This document shows positions 27,926 to 37,424 of a stretch of DNA of 64,000 bases, in pieces. The notes under the pieces are model-generated. The model searched no databases. It worked only from the letters and a program-made list of their open reading frames with translations, and was not told the DNA's origin. How positions within the stretch are numbered: the stretch's first letter is position 1; every line of letters starts with the position of its first letter. The position numbers and the translations under genes are program-made. The stretch is from assembly GCA_018982785.1 (NCBI GenBank), contig JAHHEN010000001.1:248001-312000 (forward strand), read 5' to 3'. This stretch comes from Enterococcus innesii. Lineage in GTDB: Bacteria; Bacillota; Bacilli; Lactobacillales; Enterococcaceae.

Positions 27926-28687
27926 TTACAATTCTTGTCTCTTAAACACCAGATGCGCAGCCAAAAGACAAAGCAGCAAACTGATCAGACTCCCAATAAA
28001 AATTGGTTGGACTGTTTCCCATGTTTGGAAAGTAGTCATGGTCACCATCTCTAACCCACCTTGAAAGTCCAAGTATTCTAAAAACTTCCAGTTGGGTAAG
28101 GAGATTCGGGCAATCGCAAAGGCCATCGGAATAAAAATCGTCGCCAATACGCTGACAGCTGTATTTTTGGTTAAATACAGAACTAGCACTGCAAAAGAGG
28201 ACGTCGCTAATAAAATCAGTACAAAACTAACGAAATAATACAACAAGTTTTCTATCTGTGAAAGGTCATTATAACCAATCCCCCCAATAACCGTTCCCGC
28301 TACAAAGCTCACCAAACAAATCGCAACGATCTGTAAGACCAGTACCAATGCATATACCAAGAATTTCCCAAAAAGATAAGCGGGTTTGGAGACACCAACG
28401 GTAATGATATTCTTCATGGTCCCTTTCGTGTACTCACTGCCTAAGACCTGCATCACCAATGGCAAGGAGTAATACAGCAACATGGAAGACAGACTGGTCT
28501 GGATCGCCAGAAAGCCAGTGATTTCTGTAAGGCCGCCTGCTGTTTGGGTACTATCCCCAAGAGTGACCCCCACACTACCATTAGAAACAACGGATAAAAT
28601 CACCAACAATAAAATAATTCCTTCTGTGATCCAAAAACTTTTACTTCTTGATAAACGATACAAATCGGCTCGAATAAAATTCAACAT
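27926..28687 (-). CDS. ABC-2-type permease
   Basis: A membrane protein of about 253 residues with six predicted helices, of the LanE/BcrB/YxlG type. It begins MLNFIRADLYRLSRSKSFW, the usual amphipathic start, and has the EYTKGTMKNIITVGVSKP loop after the second helix. The start at 28687 has GGGGG about eight bases upstream and lies two bases from the ATPase stop at 28689. It partners with that ATPase. Such pairs often give resistance to lantibiotics or bacitracin, which fits a neighbouring two-component system, but the target is not shown. Confidence 0.88.
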   Translation of the reverse strand: MLNFIRADLYRLSRSKSFWITEGIILLLVILSVVSNGSVGVTLGDSTQTAGGLTEITGFLAIQTSLSSMLLYYSLPLVMQVLGSEYTKGTMKNIITVGVSKPAYLFGKFLVYALVLVLQIVAICLVSFVAGTVIGGIGYNDLSQIENLLYYFVSFVLILLATSSFAVLVLYLTKNTAVSVLATIFIPMAFAIARISLPNWKFLEYLDFQGGLEMVTMTTFQTWETVQPIFIGSLISLLLCLLAAHLVFKRQEL

Positions 28688-28688
28688 C

Positions 28689-29606
28689 TTACTTTCCCCC
28701 TTCACTTGTTACTAACTCTTTGAAATACGACTCTAGATTTTCCCCTTCAAAAGAAATCCGATCAATAGCGATCCCTTCATAAACCAGCTGACGGACCAGG
28801 TCCCGAATCAACACATTCTCTTGATAAATATGAATTTTGTGGTCACTGACAACTTTATATTCAGAAATCAGCTGACTGTCCAGTAAGCGGCTAGCTGTGG
28901 CTACATCATCTACTTCTAATTGAATAAACCGTTTCGCCATCAGATCGAATTCGTGTTTGGTCATCTCTTTGATCAGACGCCCCTCACTAATGACCCCAAA
29001 ACGTGTAGCCACTAAGTACAACTCTTCTAAAATATGGCTGGAAATCAAAATCGTCATGCCGCGTTCTTGATTCAATCGTAAAAGCAGCTCCCGAAACTCA
29101 ACGATCGCTACAGGATCCAAGCCATTGATCGGCTCATCTAATATCAGAAAATCCGGTTGGTTCAATAAAGCGATGGCTAAGCCGAGCTTTTGTTTCATAC
29201 CCAAAGAAAAATCACGGTATTTCTTGTTGCCGACATTGGTCAAACCAACAAACGACAGTGCCTTACTAACGGCATCAGGTTCCACCACCCCGCTGATTTT
29301 GCAATAATAGTTTAGATTTTGTTTAGCGGTCAATTGGTCGTAAGCGACTGGAGTCTCAATCACGTTGCCAACGCGTTTCAGCATCTGGGTGTATGCTTTG
29401 CCGCCTTCGACACCAAACAACTGCAGACTGCCACCAGTGGGTTGGATCAACTGAACGATTGCTTTTAATAAGGTCGTCTTCCCAGCACCATTTCTCCCCA
29501 CCAATCCATAAATATCTCCTTTCGCGATCGTTAGATCGACATCATGCAGCGCCTGCTGTTTGCCGTAACGTTTGTTTAATCCTTTGATTGTTAGAACATT
29601 TTCCAT
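28689..29606 (-). CDS. ABC-2-type transporter ATP-binding protein (LanF/BcrA-like)
   Basis: An ATPase of about 305 residues with Walker A GRNGAGKTT, signature DFSLGMKQK, Walker B FLILDEPINGLD and H-loop ISSHIL. The SLGMKQ form of the signature is typical of bacteriocin-immunity and bacitracin-resistance ATPases. The C-terminal 90 residues form an accessory domain. The start at 29606 (MENVLTIKGLNKRYG) has AAGGAGG eight bases upstream. It is first in the two-gene operon. It may once have been adjacent to the two-component genes at 19.8-21.3 kb, with the peptide island inserted between. Confidence 0.9.
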   Translation of the reverse strand: MENVLTIKGLNKRYGKQQALHDVDLTIAKGDIYGLVGRNGAGKTTLLKAIVQLIQPTGGSLQLFGVEGGKAYTQMLKRVGNVIETPVAYDQLTAKQNLNYYCKISGVVEPDAVSKALSFVGLTNVGNKKYRDFSLGMKQKLGLAIALLNQPDFLILDEPINGLDPVAIVEFRELLLRLNQERGMTILISSHILEELYLVATRFGVISEGRLIKEMTKHEFDLMAKRFIQLEVDDVATASRLLDSQLISEYKVVSDHKIHIYQENVLIRDLVRQLVYEGIAIDRISFEGENLESYFKELVTSEGGK

Positions 29607-29924
29607 TTTTACTTCCTCCTTGCTTGCTTCTGTGATCATTCTAGCAAGCAGATCTAAATCAGCTATTAACTAATTATTAATTGATTCTTAACTCGTAGTT
29701 TTCTGCAAAAAAAACAGTTTATTTCTATTATACACAGCTAAAAATGAACCAATCTAGAAAAATCGTCCCTTTTTCAGCAAACCCACCAATAGCAAATGTA
29801 GCAGACGATCTTTTCATTACTGCTTTTGCGCTTTGTTTTTTGCCTCACAAAGAAAGAGATTCCTTCATGACAAGGAACAAAAAACGTGGTAAACTAGTCA
29901 CGAATCAAAGTGAGGTGAAATACA

Positions 29925-30227
29925 TTGGTAGCAGCTATTATTTATTGGGTAATGATCATTATCAGTTTCGGTTGGTTGGCAGTCAGCTTATATTTCTCTA
30001 TCTTCTATTTAGCACGTAAAGAAAATGGCAATCTATGGGCATTTGGCTTTTTAAATGTCATCACAGCAATCATTCAAGCCATCGTCCTTGTGGTGTACCG
30101 TACCTTAGGACAAGATTGGGGCGTTACACAATACTCAAGCCTCATCTATCTAGCACTTGGCTTATTGCTTGGTTTGACAGTCATCCAAGCTGTTTTAGGC
30201 CGTGAACCAAAAGCGAAAGTCGCTTAA
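29925..30227 (+). CDS. small four-helix membrane protein, unknown function
   Basis: A protein of 100 residues starting with TTG at 29925, chosen because GAGGTG lies seven bases upstream. Four hydrophobic stretches are visible: IIYWVMIIISFGWLAVSLYF, WAFGFLNVITAIIQAIVLVV, and two in SSLIYLALGLLLGLTVIQAVL. The end is basic (GREPKAKVA). I do not recognise the family. It is a single gene with its own terminator. The 300 bases upstream of it (29607-29924) hold the divergent ATPase promoter region and nothing else clear. Confidence 0.7.
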   Translation: MVAAIIYWVMIIISFGWLAVSLYFSIFYLARKENGNLWAFGFLNVITAIIQAIVLVVYRTLGQDWGVTQYSSLIYLALGLLLGLTVIQAVLGREPKAKVA

Positions 30228-30246
30228 GGGTTCCAATAGACACTCG

Positions 30247-30300
30247 TAAAAACGATCCGCTTTCTCTTTGATAAAAATAGGGAAATGGTCGTTTTTTTGT
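30247..30300 (+). terminator. terminator after the small membrane protein gene
   Basis: An imperfect long hairpin pairs AAAACGATCC...TTTCTC with GGGAAATGGTCGTTTT and ends in seven T. It lies 20 bases after the stop at 30227. Confidence 0.65.
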
Positions 30301-30309
30301 TAAAAAGAA

Positions 30310-30338
30310 TTGACATTTGGGTGCTTTTCTTCTAAACT
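30310..30338 (+). promoter_or_regulatory. promoter of the lysine-riboswitch transporter operon
   Basis: A perfect -35 TTGACA (30310-30315) and a -10 TAAACT (30333-30338) are spaced by 17 bases, about 40 bases upstream of the riboswitch aptamer. Confidence 0.7.
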
Positions 30339-30374
30339 CTGAGAAGAATCAAATTAAATACGAGTACCCTTTAA

Positions 30375-30613
30375 CATTTAGGTAGAGGTCGCGAGGTTCA
30401 TTAATCCTGCTGAGTGAAGCAACACGTTTACAGCAGAGCTAGGGAACATCGCCGAAACAAGATCGGTTTTGCTTGCATCGATTTTGTTGGGCCGCAAATG
30501 AATAATTTGCGGACTGTCTTAGCTTGTCTAAGTTGCGCTATGTTTTGTGAAAGGTTTGTCGACGATGACTTGTCAACAGCCGTTTTCCAATCATGGAGTA
30601 CGGCTGTTTTTTT
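30375..30613 (+). ncRNA. lysine riboswitch (L-box) with terminator
   Basis: The leader carries L-box marks in order: GTAGAGGTCGCGAGG (30382-30396), TGAGTGAAGCAACACG, AGGGAACATCGCCGAAACAA (30441-30460), TTGGGCCGC (30487-30495) and GGACTGTCTTAGC (30511-30523). After the aptamer comes the terminator AACAGCCGT / ACGGCTGTT (30575-30608) with a T run. With lysine bound the terminator should form and shut off the transporter genes downstream. Confidence 0.85.
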
Positions 30614-30663
30614 GCTTTTTCATCCTTACCTGCTTGTCCAACTCGTGAAAGGAAAGAGAAAAA

Positions 30664-32253
30664 ATGAAAAAAAATAATTGGATCTGGGCGGTCTTCGCCC
30701 TCTGTCTAACCCTCATTCAGCTGCCCTTAACTGTGCAAGCGGATGACCAAACACCTGCAGAACAATTCCGTGTCGGCATGGAGGCGGGTTATGCGCCATT
30801 TAACTGGACGCAAACCACTGACGCCAATGGTGCCGTGCCAATTTCTGGGGAAGAAGGCTCGGCATTTGCCGGCGGTTACGATGTCCAGATCGCCAAACGA
30901 ATCGCTGAAGGCTTAGGCAAGGAATTAGTGATCGTTAAAACCCAATGGGACGGCCTACCGCCAGCTTTACAAGCGGGGACTATCGATGCCGTGATCGCCG
31001 GGATGTCACCAACTGCCGAACGTCGCGAGCAAATCGATTTTACCGATCCTTACTATGAATCAGATTTGGTGGTAGTGGTTCGTAAAGATGGCGAGTACGC
31101 CGATGCTAAAAGCCTCGCTGATCTTGCTGGAGCGAAAATCACTGCTCAGCTGAATACTTTCCATTATACCGTCATTGATCAAATCCCTGAGGTCCAAAAA
31201 GAACAAGCCATGCGAGACTTCTCCTCCATGCGCGTTGCTTTAGCTTCGGGAATCATTGATGGCTACGTCAGTGAACGACCAGAAGGCGTCACTGCCGTCG
31301 GTGCAAATCCTGATTTGAAGATGGTCGAGTTCGATGAAGGGGCCGGTTTTGAAACCAATCCAGAAGACGTCCAAGTAGCAGTTGGGATGCGCAAAGGCGA
31401 TCCGGATGTGGAAAAAGTCAATGAGATCCTTGCAGGAATCTCTGAAGAAGAACGGGTTTCCCTGATGGATCAAGCAGTCTTGGATCAGCCTGCAGATGCC
31501 AGCGGAGAAACAGCGGATCAAGGTCTGATCGCTGATTTCAAAAAAATCATTGATGATTACGGCATGCTCTTTTTGCGAGGTGCTGGCTTGACCTTATTCA
31601 TCGCGATCCTTTCAACGATCATCGGATTGATCATTGGTCTCTTAGTCGGTATCTTCCGGACATTGCCGCTTTCAGAAAATCCAGTAGGACGTTTCCTCCA
31701 ACGGATCGTTAATGGCTTACTAACCATCTATATCGAAGTTTTCCGCGGGACCCCAATGATGGTTCAAGCAATGGTTATTTTCTACGGAACCGCTTTGGCT
31801 TTTGGCGTCTCAATGAATCGAACGCTGGCAGCCGTGCTGATCGTTTCTATCAATACCGGTGCCTACATGTCTGAGATCGTTCGTGGTGGGATCTTTGCTG
31901 TAGATGATGGTCAATTTGAAGCAGCTCAAGCCATCGGTATGACCCATTGGCAAACCATGATCAAAGTCGTGTTGCCGCAAGTGATGCGCAACATTTTACC
32001 TGCTACCGGGAATGAGATCATTATCAATATCAAAGATACTGCCGTCTTAAGTGTTATCAGTGTTGCGGACCTCTTTTTCCAAGGTACATCAGCCGCTGGA
32101 ACGAACTTCCAATACTTCCAAACATTTGCGATCATCGGTGTGATCTACTTAGTCTTGACCATCAGTGCTACCCAGATCTTGCGCTTTGTTGAACGCAAAA
32201 TGGATGGTCCCAGTGCGTATGTCAAATTAGAAGACATCAACCCGAACGAATAA
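30664..32253 (+). CDS. amino-acid ABC transporter, fused substrate-binding and permease protein (probably lysine/basic amino acid)
   Basis: A protein of 529 residues with a signal peptide ([26 protein letters not shown]), a type 3 solute-binding domain ([51 protein letters not shown]) and a C-terminal HAAT-family permease with about five helices. The permease has the EAA loop [22 protein letters not shown]. It looks like GlnP-type fusions, but the lysine riboswitch in front argues for lysine or a related cation. It pairs with the ATPase gene 11 bases downstream. Confidence 0.92.
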   Translation: MKKNNWIWAVFALCLTLIQLPLTVQADDQTPAEQFRVGMEAGYAPFNWTQTTDANGAVPISGEEGSAFAGGYDVQIAKRIAEGLGKELVIVKTQWDGLPPALQAGTIDAVIAGMSPTAERREQIDFTDPYYESDLVVVVRKDGEYADAKSLADLAGAKITAQLNTFHYTVIDQIPEVQKEQAMRDFSSMRVALASGIIDGYVSERPEGVTAVGANPDLKMVEFDEGAGFETNPEDVQVAVGMRKGDPDVEKVNEILAGISEEERVSLMDQAVLDQPADASGETADQGLIADFKKIIDDYGMLFLRGAGLTLFIAILSTIIGLIIGLLVGIFRTLPLSENPVGRFLQRIVNGLLTIYIEVFRGTPMMVQAMVIFYGTALAFGVSMNRTLAAVLIVSINTGAYMSEIVRGGIFAVDDGQFEAAQAIGMTHWQTMIKVVLPQVMRNILPATGNEIIINIKDTAVLSVISVADLFFQGTSAAGTNFQYFQTFAIIGVIYLVLTISATQILRFVERKMDGPSAYVKLEDINPNE

Positions 32254-32264
32254 GGAGGAAGAAC

Positions 32265-32999
32265 ATGTCAGCAATCATTGAAATTGACCATTTAAAAAAG
32301 AGTTTTGGCGACAACGAAGTCTTAAAAGACATCAGTTTGTCTGTTAATAAAGGAGAAGTTGTCACGATCATCGGTTCTTCTGGTTCAGGAAAATCCACAC
32401 TTCTTCGCTGCATCAACTTATTAGAAAAACCAACCAGTGGACAAATCATCTACTTAGGTGAAAATGTGCTAGAAAAAGGCTATGACTTGCCGAAATACCG
32501 GACACATCTAGGGATGGTTTTCCAATCCTTTAACTTGTTCAACAATATGAATGTATTAGAAAACTGCGTGACTGGACAAGTCACTGTTTTAAAACGCGAT
32601 CGCAAAGAAGCGGAAGCGACTGCCAAAGAAAATCTGGAGCAAGTCGGTATGGCTCAATATGCCAATGCCAAGCCTTCCCAACTTTCAGGTGGACAAAAAC
32701 AACGGGTAGCCATTGCCCGTGCCTTATCGATGAATCCAGATGTCATGTTGTTTGATGAGCCGACTTCTGCGCTAGATCCAGAAATGGTCGGTGAAGTGTT
32801 GAAGACCATGAATACCTTAGCTCATACTGGCTTGACGATGGTGATTGTTACCCACGAAATGGGCTTTGCCAAAGAAGTATCTGATCGGGTCATCTTTATG
32901 GATCAAGGCGTCATTGCCGAGCAAGGAACACCAGAAGATATCTTTATTCATCCAAAAGAGCAGCGCACCAAAGAATTCCTTTCCCGTGTGTTGAATTAA
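32265..32999 (+). CDS. amino-acid ABC transporter ATP-binding protein (GlnQ-like)
   Basis: An ATPase of 244 residues of the polar amino-acid uptake family with Walker [11 protein letters not shown]-loop [11 protein letters not shown], signature LSGGQKQR, Walker [13 protein letters not shown] and H-loop [11 protein letters not shown]. An AAGGAGG site precedes the ATG at 32265. It energises the fused binding protein-permease upstream and is under the same L-box control. A terminator follows. Confidence 0.93.
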   Translation: MSAIIEIDHLKKSFGDNEVLKDISLSVNKGEVVTIIGSSGSGKSTLLRCINLLEKPTSGQIIYLGENVLEKGYDLPKYRTHLGMVFQSFNLFNNMNVLENCVTGQVTVLKRDRKEAEATAKENLEQVGMAQYANAKPSQLSGGQKQRVAIARALSMNPDVMLFDEPTSALDPEMVGEVLKTMNTLAHTGLTMVIVTHEMGFAKEVSDRVIFMDQGVIAEQGTPEDIFIHPKEQRTKEFLSRVLN

Positions 33000-33014
33000 T
33001 TCTCTGTCTTGAAG

Positions 33015-33090
33015 CACTTAGTGTTCTTCTTCCGAGCTTTTTATCCTTTTTTCAGTAAGCTTGGAAGAATTCAATGCTAAGTGTTTTTTT
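33015..33090 (+). terminator. long-stem terminator of the amino-acid transporter operon
   Basis: CACTTAG (33015-33021) pairs with CTAAGTG (33077-33083), with inner pairing TTCTTCC / GGAAGAA and AGCTT / AAGCT, and seven T follow. Confidence 0.8.
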
Positions 33091-33203
33091 ATTACGGAAA
33101 ACAGAATCGTCAGAATTTACCAAAAAATAACAAAAAAACATTGCTATTTGTCGGAAAATTTGTTATTTTTTTAAAAACTAAGGAATTATAGGAGCTTTCA
33201 CTT

Positions 33204-34613
33204 ATGGAAAAAAAGTTACAGTTTAAGGATTATATGTATGTTGGATCAATGCTTTTCGGTCTGTTCTTTGGTGCCGGAAATCTAATCTTCCCCGTCCACA
33301 TGGGACAAGAAGCTGGTGCGAATGTCGGCTTAGCCAATCTTGGCTTTTTAGTGACCGGAATCGGCTTGCCATTTTTAGGAGTAATCGCCATTGGGGTATC
33401 CCAAAGTAGCGGAGTTTTTGAATTAGCTTCTCGGATCAATCGACGCTATGCAATGATATTTACGATTTTGCTTTACTTAGTGATTGGGCCTTTCTTTGCT
33501 CTGCCCCGTTTGGCCACTACTTCTTATGAGATCGGGATCGCTCCCCACGTTTCATCAGATATGCAAACTTGGTTATTGGCCTTGTTTTCTGCCCTATTTT
33601 TTGGTGCTGCTTGGTGGTTTTCACGTAAACCAAGCAAAATTCTTGATTATGTCGGGAAGTTTTTAAATCCCTTGTTTCTGGTCTTACTAGGTGTTCTGCT
33701 ATTTTTCGCCTTTTGGCAACCCCTAGGAACGATCAGCGATGCGCCGATCTATCCTAGCTATCAAAACGATGCCTTCTTCACTGGTTTCACCAATGGTTAC
33801 AATACCCTTGATGCATTGGCATCCTTAGCATTTGGGATCATCATCGTCTCAACGATTCGCAATATGGGGGTTGAGAAACCTACGACAGTCGCAAAAGATA
33901 CGATTCTTTCTGGTTCTGTCAGTATCGTGTTGATGGGGATCATCTATACCTTACTTTCTTATATGGGAACCAAAAGTTTAGGCCAGTTTCCCATCAGCGA
34001 AAACGGTGGGATCGCTTTGGCACAAATCGCCAACCACTACCTTGGCACCATCGGCAGTCTGTTATTGGCATTGATCGTCATCTCTGCTTGCTTAAAAACC
34101 GCCATCGGTTTGATCACGGCCTTTTCTGAGACCTTTGCTGGGTTGTTTCCAAAACAAAGCTACGGTTTCTTTATCACATTGACAAGTATCTTACCCGCGA
34201 TCTTCGCCAACGTTGGCTTGACCAATATCATTGAATTCTCCATTCCAGTCTTGATGTTTATCTATCCACTGGCGATCACCTTGATTTTGTTGGCGATCAT
34301 CAGTCCATTATTTAACCATCGCGCCAGTGTCTATCGAATGACGACGTATTTCACGTTGATCGCTGCAATCATCGACGGCTTAAATGCAAGTCCCGCACTG
34401 ATTACCAACAACGCTTTCGTGCAAGGAATCTTGTCTTTTGCGTCAGATTATCTGCCCTTCTTCCAAATCGGGATGGGTTGGGTCGTACCAGCGGCGATCG
34501 GATTTTTGATTGGTTTGCTATGGTCATGGTTCAAAAAGATCCTGTTTCGGCCTAAATTAGTTAAAAAGACGAAAATAACCTACCTTTTTTTAAAAGGTAG
34601 GCTATTTTTTTGA
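33204..34613 (+). CDS. brnQ: branched-chain amino acid transporter, LIVCS family
   Basis: A secondary carrier of 469 residues with about 12 helices that imports Leu, Ile and Val with Na+ or H+. It has the family opening [27 protein letters not shown], then [28 protein letters not shown] and a later [19 protein letters not shown]. The last 15 or so residues (from [16 protein letters not shown]) are encoded by the terminator hairpin itself, so the natural stop is probably a little earlier and a one-base error near 34570-34576 may have moved it. It is a single gene, not preceded by a T-box. Confidence 0.9.
   Translation: MEKKLQFKDYMYVGSMLFGLFFGAGNLIFPVHMGQEAGANVGLANLGFLVTGIGLPFLGVIAIGVSQSSGVFELASRINRRYAMIFTILLYLVIGPFFALPRLATTSYEIGIAPHVSSDMQTWLLALFSALFFGAAWWFSRKPSKILDYVGKFLNPLFLVLLGVLLFFAFWQPLGTISDAPIYPSYQNDAFFTGFTNGYNTLDALASLAFGIIIVSTIRNMGVEKPTTVAKDTILSGSVSIVLMGIIYTLLSYMGTKSLGQFPISENGGIALAQIANHYLGTIGSLLLALIVISACLKTAIGLITAFSETFAGLFPKQSYGFFITLTSILPAIFANVGLTNIIEFSIPVLMFIYPLAITLILLAIISPLFNHRASVYRMTTYFTLIAAIIDGLNASPALITNNAFVQGILSFASDYLPFFQIGMGWVVPAAIGFLIGLLWSWFKKILFRPKLVKKTKITYLFLKGRLFF
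34576..34611 (+). terminator. terminator overlapping the brnQ 3' end
   Basis: CCTACCTTTT (34579-34588) pairs with AAAAGGTAGG (34592-34601), followed by CTATTTTTT. It lies inside the last codons of the annotated frame. Confidence 0.8.
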
Positions 34614-34673
34614 TTAAAAAGACTGACAGTTTCGTAAAAAAAAGATACAATAGAGCCACAAAGGAGGATACCT

Positions 34674-36179
34674 ATGTTTTATGAAGAACTTATGATGGAC
34701 CCGCAAACATTAATTAAATTTAAAATATTCCGGCGTATGCTAACTCTGCAAAATCCTAGCCACCCAATCGCACAATTGGCAAAGGAAATGGAGTTGAGCT
34801 ACCAACAAGCTTTTATCGAGTTGACTGAGATCGACCAAGATCTAGCTGAGTTGACTCCGGATCATATGTCGATACTCGGTCGTGGCGGTAAATTACAGCC
34901 TCAGAATATCGCGGTAACGATCGATGAATACCGCTTCTATTTATTGAATAAAAGCGTTCCGTTCTTATATGTTCTTTACATGCTGAATGAAGACAATCCA
35001 ACGATCACGGATTTTTGTGCAAAATACGATGTCAGTCGTTCAACGGTGTCTCGCAAATTTGAACATCTAAAAAAACATTTGAAACAATTCCAGCTTCGCT
35101 TTACTTACACTGAATCAAATTTAGTAGGCGATGAGCGTCTTGTGCGGCTCTCCTTATTCAACATTATTTGGTTAGGTACCCGTGGCATTGAATGGCCTTT
35201 TGCGATCGCGGAAAGCGAAGCAGAAAAAGTAGTGGATCGTTTCACGGAATACTTCCCAATGACTCACTCTTATCTTGGTCGACTAGAGTTGAAGTATTTT
35301 GCTGCCCTGATCCTTTTACGAATCAAAAAAGAAAATTTTGCCAAATACGACAAACGGTACAATTTCTTGATGAAAAATAATCCATACTTCGATTTTGAGC
35401 GTTTGACGCAAGTCGTTGATCCTGAAGTTTCAATGACGGACAAACAACTGAAAGGTGAATCTGGCTTTATTTATTTGATGGCGCAAATCTTCCCATTCTA
35501 TTTAAGTCCGGAAGAAGAAGCCTTACAACAAACGATCCATTTCTTCTCAAACAAACAAAATCCGGTCTATCCGCTTGTGGCAGACCTTTTAGCAGAAATG
35601 AAAGCAACATTTTTTGCTTCACAACCTGGCCTGTTAGACGAGCCATTAGTTGTGGGGAATTTGATTAATGTGACCTTCGGCAACTATGTTTTTCGTCAGC
35701 CATTTCCTAACATCTATCGCTTGCTGACACCATCGATCAATCGCGGATCTGCTGAAGAACAGTTACAACAAAAAATCGACGATTTCTTGACCAGCTACCG
35801 TGAAGAATCAGCAGTAGATTATATCAATGATGAAAATCAAGAGCAGATGGCAACGATGTATACTCATGCCCTCTTGCCATTTTATGATCAAATCCGTTAC
35901 TCGAATCGTCTACGGGTTGGGGTTGCCTTAGAAGATAATTTCTTAGTTGTTCAAGGTTTAAATCAATTCTTGCATGACTTGACCTTCGTGGCAGCAGAGC
36001 CTTATGATCTGAATCAGCAAGAAAATTATGATGTTATCGTTAGTTCCAACCAATTGATGAAAAAGCTTAAACCAGAAAAAATGAGTTATATTTGGGATTA
36101 TGCGGCAGATGATCGGCAATACATTGATTTGTACCGTACCTTAAAAAATCGTTTTGATGAAAAGAATCTTTCCTTGTAA
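34674..36179 (+). CDS. Mga-like helix-turn-helix transcriptional regulator
   Basis: A protein of 501 residues resembling Mga/AtxA-type virulence regulators. It has an N-terminal HTH (LAKEMELSYQQAFIELTEI, near residues 35-60) and a second HTH (TITDFCAKYDVSRSTVSRKFEHLKKHLKQF, near residues 115-145), followed by helical PRD-like regions. The C-terminal 90 residues resemble an EIIB-like fold (RLRVGVALEDNFLVVQGLN, then YDVIVSSNQLMKKL). A strong AAGGAGG lies before the ATG. Two small RNA genes follow directly downstream. Its targets are unknown; the second Mga-like gene at 38.7 kb sits next to the WxL locus. Confidence 0.82.
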   Translation: MFYEELMMDPQTLIKFKIFRRMLTLQNPSHPIAQLAKEMELSYQQAFIELTEIDQDLAELTPDHMSILGRGGKLQPQNIAVTIDEYRFYLLNKSVPFLYVLYMLNEDNPTITDFCAKYDVSRSTVSRKFEHLKKHLKQFQLRFTYTESNLVGDERLVRLSLFNIIWLGTRGIEWPFAIAESEAEKVVDRFTEYFPMTHSYLGRLELKYFAALILLRIKKENFAKYDKRYNFLMKNNPYFDFERLTQVVDPEVSMTDKQLKGESGFIYLMAQIFPFYLSPEEEALQQTIHFFSNKQNPVYPLVADLLAEMKATFFASQPGLLDEPLVVGNLINVTFGNYVFRQPFPNIYRLLTPSINRGSAEEQLQQKIDDFLTSYREESAVDYINDENQEQMATMYTHALLPFYDQIRYSNRLRVGVALEDNFLVVQGLNQFLHDLTFVAAEPYDLNQQENYDVIVSSNQLMKKLKPEKMSYIWDYAADDRQYIDLYRTLKNRFDEKNLSL

Positions 36180-36245
36180 TCAAACCGTTACGGTTTCTTA
36201 AGAACTTCCGAAAAGATTTGTCACAGAATATTCATATTTATCTCG

Positions 36246-36336
36246 TATACTCTATGTATACCAACAAACAACCCTAACTAACACTTTTTCATTTTTAACT
36301 CCTTCCCGTCGGCCACCCACCGACGGGTCTTTTTTT
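36246..36336 (+). ncRNA. small RNA 1 of a tandem pair (anti-Shine-Dalgarno type), with promoter
   Basis: A -10 TATACT (36246-36251) is followed by a predicted transcript of about 79 bases from near 36258. The 5' part, AACAAACAACCCTAACTAAC, is unstructured. An AACTCCTT stretch complementary to a Shine-Dalgarno sequence follows. A perfect 8-bp terminator stem CCCGTCGG / CCGACGGG (36305-36327) has loop CCACCCA and a T run to 36336. No coding frame fits. The copy at 36421 shares the 5' part, anti-SD and loop, which points to selection on the RNA. Confidence 0.7.
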
Positions 36337-36408
36337 GGGGTATTTTCTTAGGTAGTAAACTTAAACACTTTCCAATCTTTTCTCCACAAAAAATTCATAT
36401 TTGGGCAG

Positions 36409-36500
36409 TATAGTATACATAACCCAACAAACAACCCTAACTAACACTTTTCATTTTTACTCCTTGCCTGTCAGCCACCCACTGACAGGCTCCTTTTTTT
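36409..36500 (+). ncRNA. small RNA 2 of a tandem pair (anti-Shine-Dalgarno type), with promoter
   Basis: The second copy starts with -10 TATAGT (36409-36414), after the same ATTCATATTT box that precedes copy 1. The transcript starts near 36421 and shares CCAACAAACAACCCTAACTA and TTTTTACTCCTT with copy 1. The terminator stem has a changed sequence, GCCTGTCAG / CTGACAGGC (36466-36490), with compensatory changes and the identical loop CCACCCA, then T's to 36500. Such covariation supports a functional RNA. Confidence 0.7.
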
Positions 36501-36540
36501 CTTACGGAGTTTACCGTATACTAAAGGCAGGAGGTGTCCC

Positions 36541-36900
36541 ATGACAAAAGACATTACGACAGTTGACCAATACATTGCAGCAGCCCCAGCAGAACGACAA
36601 GTGATTTTAAAAACTGTCCGCCAAACGATTAAAGCTGTCTTGCCAGAAGCGGTTGAAAAAATCAGTTACCAAATGCCCACCTATCATCAGGAAGAAACTA
36701 TCGTGCATTTTGCCTGCGCCAAACAGCATCTCGGCTTTTATCCTACGCCTTCTGCAATCACGGCCTTCCAAGAGGCTCTACAACCCTACAAGACTAGTAA
36801 AGGGGCGGTCCAGTTCCCTTTTGCGCAACCGATCCCTTATGAACTGATCGCTATGATGACTGCTTGGCGACTCGCTGAAGTCAAAAACAAGCACGCTTAA
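36541..36900 (+). CDS. DUF1801 family protein (YdhG-like)
   Basis: A small protein of 119 residues. It shows the DUF1801 pattern: TTVDQYIAAAPAERQVILKTVRQTIKAVLPEAVEKISYQMPTY split as an N-terminal helix pair and YQMPTY, then FACAKQHLGFYPTPSAI and KTSKGAVQFPFAQPIPYELI. Relatives include a Bacillus protein described as a frataxin-like iron carrier; the role here is not known. An AGGAGGT site lies before the ATG. It is a single gene with a terminator. Confidence 0.85.
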   Translation: MTKDITTVDQYIAAAPAERQVILKTVRQTIKAVLPEAVEKISYQMPTYHQEETIVHFACAKQHLGFYPTPSAITAFQEALQPYKTSKGAVQFPFAQPIPYELIAMMTAWRLAEVKNKHA

Positions 36901-36908
36901 TTAGCAAT

Positions 36909-36947
36909 TAAAAAAACCGCTATGTCTAATGACCCAGCGGTTTTTTT
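36909..36947. terminator. terminator after the DUF1801 gene
   Basis: AAAAACCGCT / AGCGGTTTTTTT forms a hairpin between the convergent stops at 36900 and 36965, with T runs on both strands. Confidence 0.8.
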
Positions 36948-36964
36948 GCTATGCACAGGCTTGA

Positions 36965-37318
36965 TTACAAGCCGGGTTTTGTATTCAAGGTGCTGACTTT
37001 CAGCACATGATTCAGGGGAATAATTCGCAGCTGCTGACGGTCACTTTGTAATTTCAAGACAACTTGTTCTTTTGCTACCGTTTTACCGACGATCCACCCG
37101 GTAACGGTTTCAAAACCACCCAATTTCTCTGTCTTTACTTGCAACACCACCAGATGCTTCGCAGCAGCTGCTTCTTGCAGCGTTCGCTGGATCTCTTTCA
37201 CTTTTTCAGACTGATTCTTCTTGTCAGCATCATCACTGAAAAAGGTATCTAGCAAGGTTGTGGATGTCATCACAATGAGTTTACCCAACTGTTTAATGGG
37301 CGATGGTTTCTTTTCCAT
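36965..37318 (-). CDS. conserved hypothetical protein, 117 aa
   Basis: A soluble basic protein with no signal peptide. It has a helical middle (SEKVKEIQRTLQEAAAAKH) followed by strands (LVVLQVKTEKLGGFETVTGW, IVGKTVAKEQVVLKLQ) and IIPLNHVLKVS, which together look like a small beta-barrel such as an SH3- or Sm-like fold. A GGAATGTCC site lies before the ATG at 37318. I do not recognise the family. It is a single gene convergent with the DUF1801 gene. Confidence 0.65.
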   Translation of the reverse strand: MEKKPSPIKQLGKLIVMTSTTLLDTFFSDDADKKNQSEKVKEIQRTLQEAAAAKHLVVLQVKTEKLGGFETVTGWIVGKTVAKEQVVLKLQSDRQQLRIIPLNHVLKVSTLNTKPGL

Positions 37319-37424
37319 TGGACATTCCTTTCTGCGCGTTACAGCAGTTTATAAAACCACACATACGTTCGCATTTCATAATCCTATTTTAGCAAATTTT
37401 TGATAAAATACAAGCGAACACGTC

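Noticed and set aside
29744-30019. 91-codon plus-strand frame upstream of and overlapping the small membrane protein gene
   Set aside because: It overlaps the start of the better supported TTG-initiated gene in another frame and has no ribosome site.
32265-32999. Calling the transporter glnPQ (glutamine)
   Set aside because: The lysine riboswitch in front contradicts a glutamine-only assignment, so no gene symbol was given.
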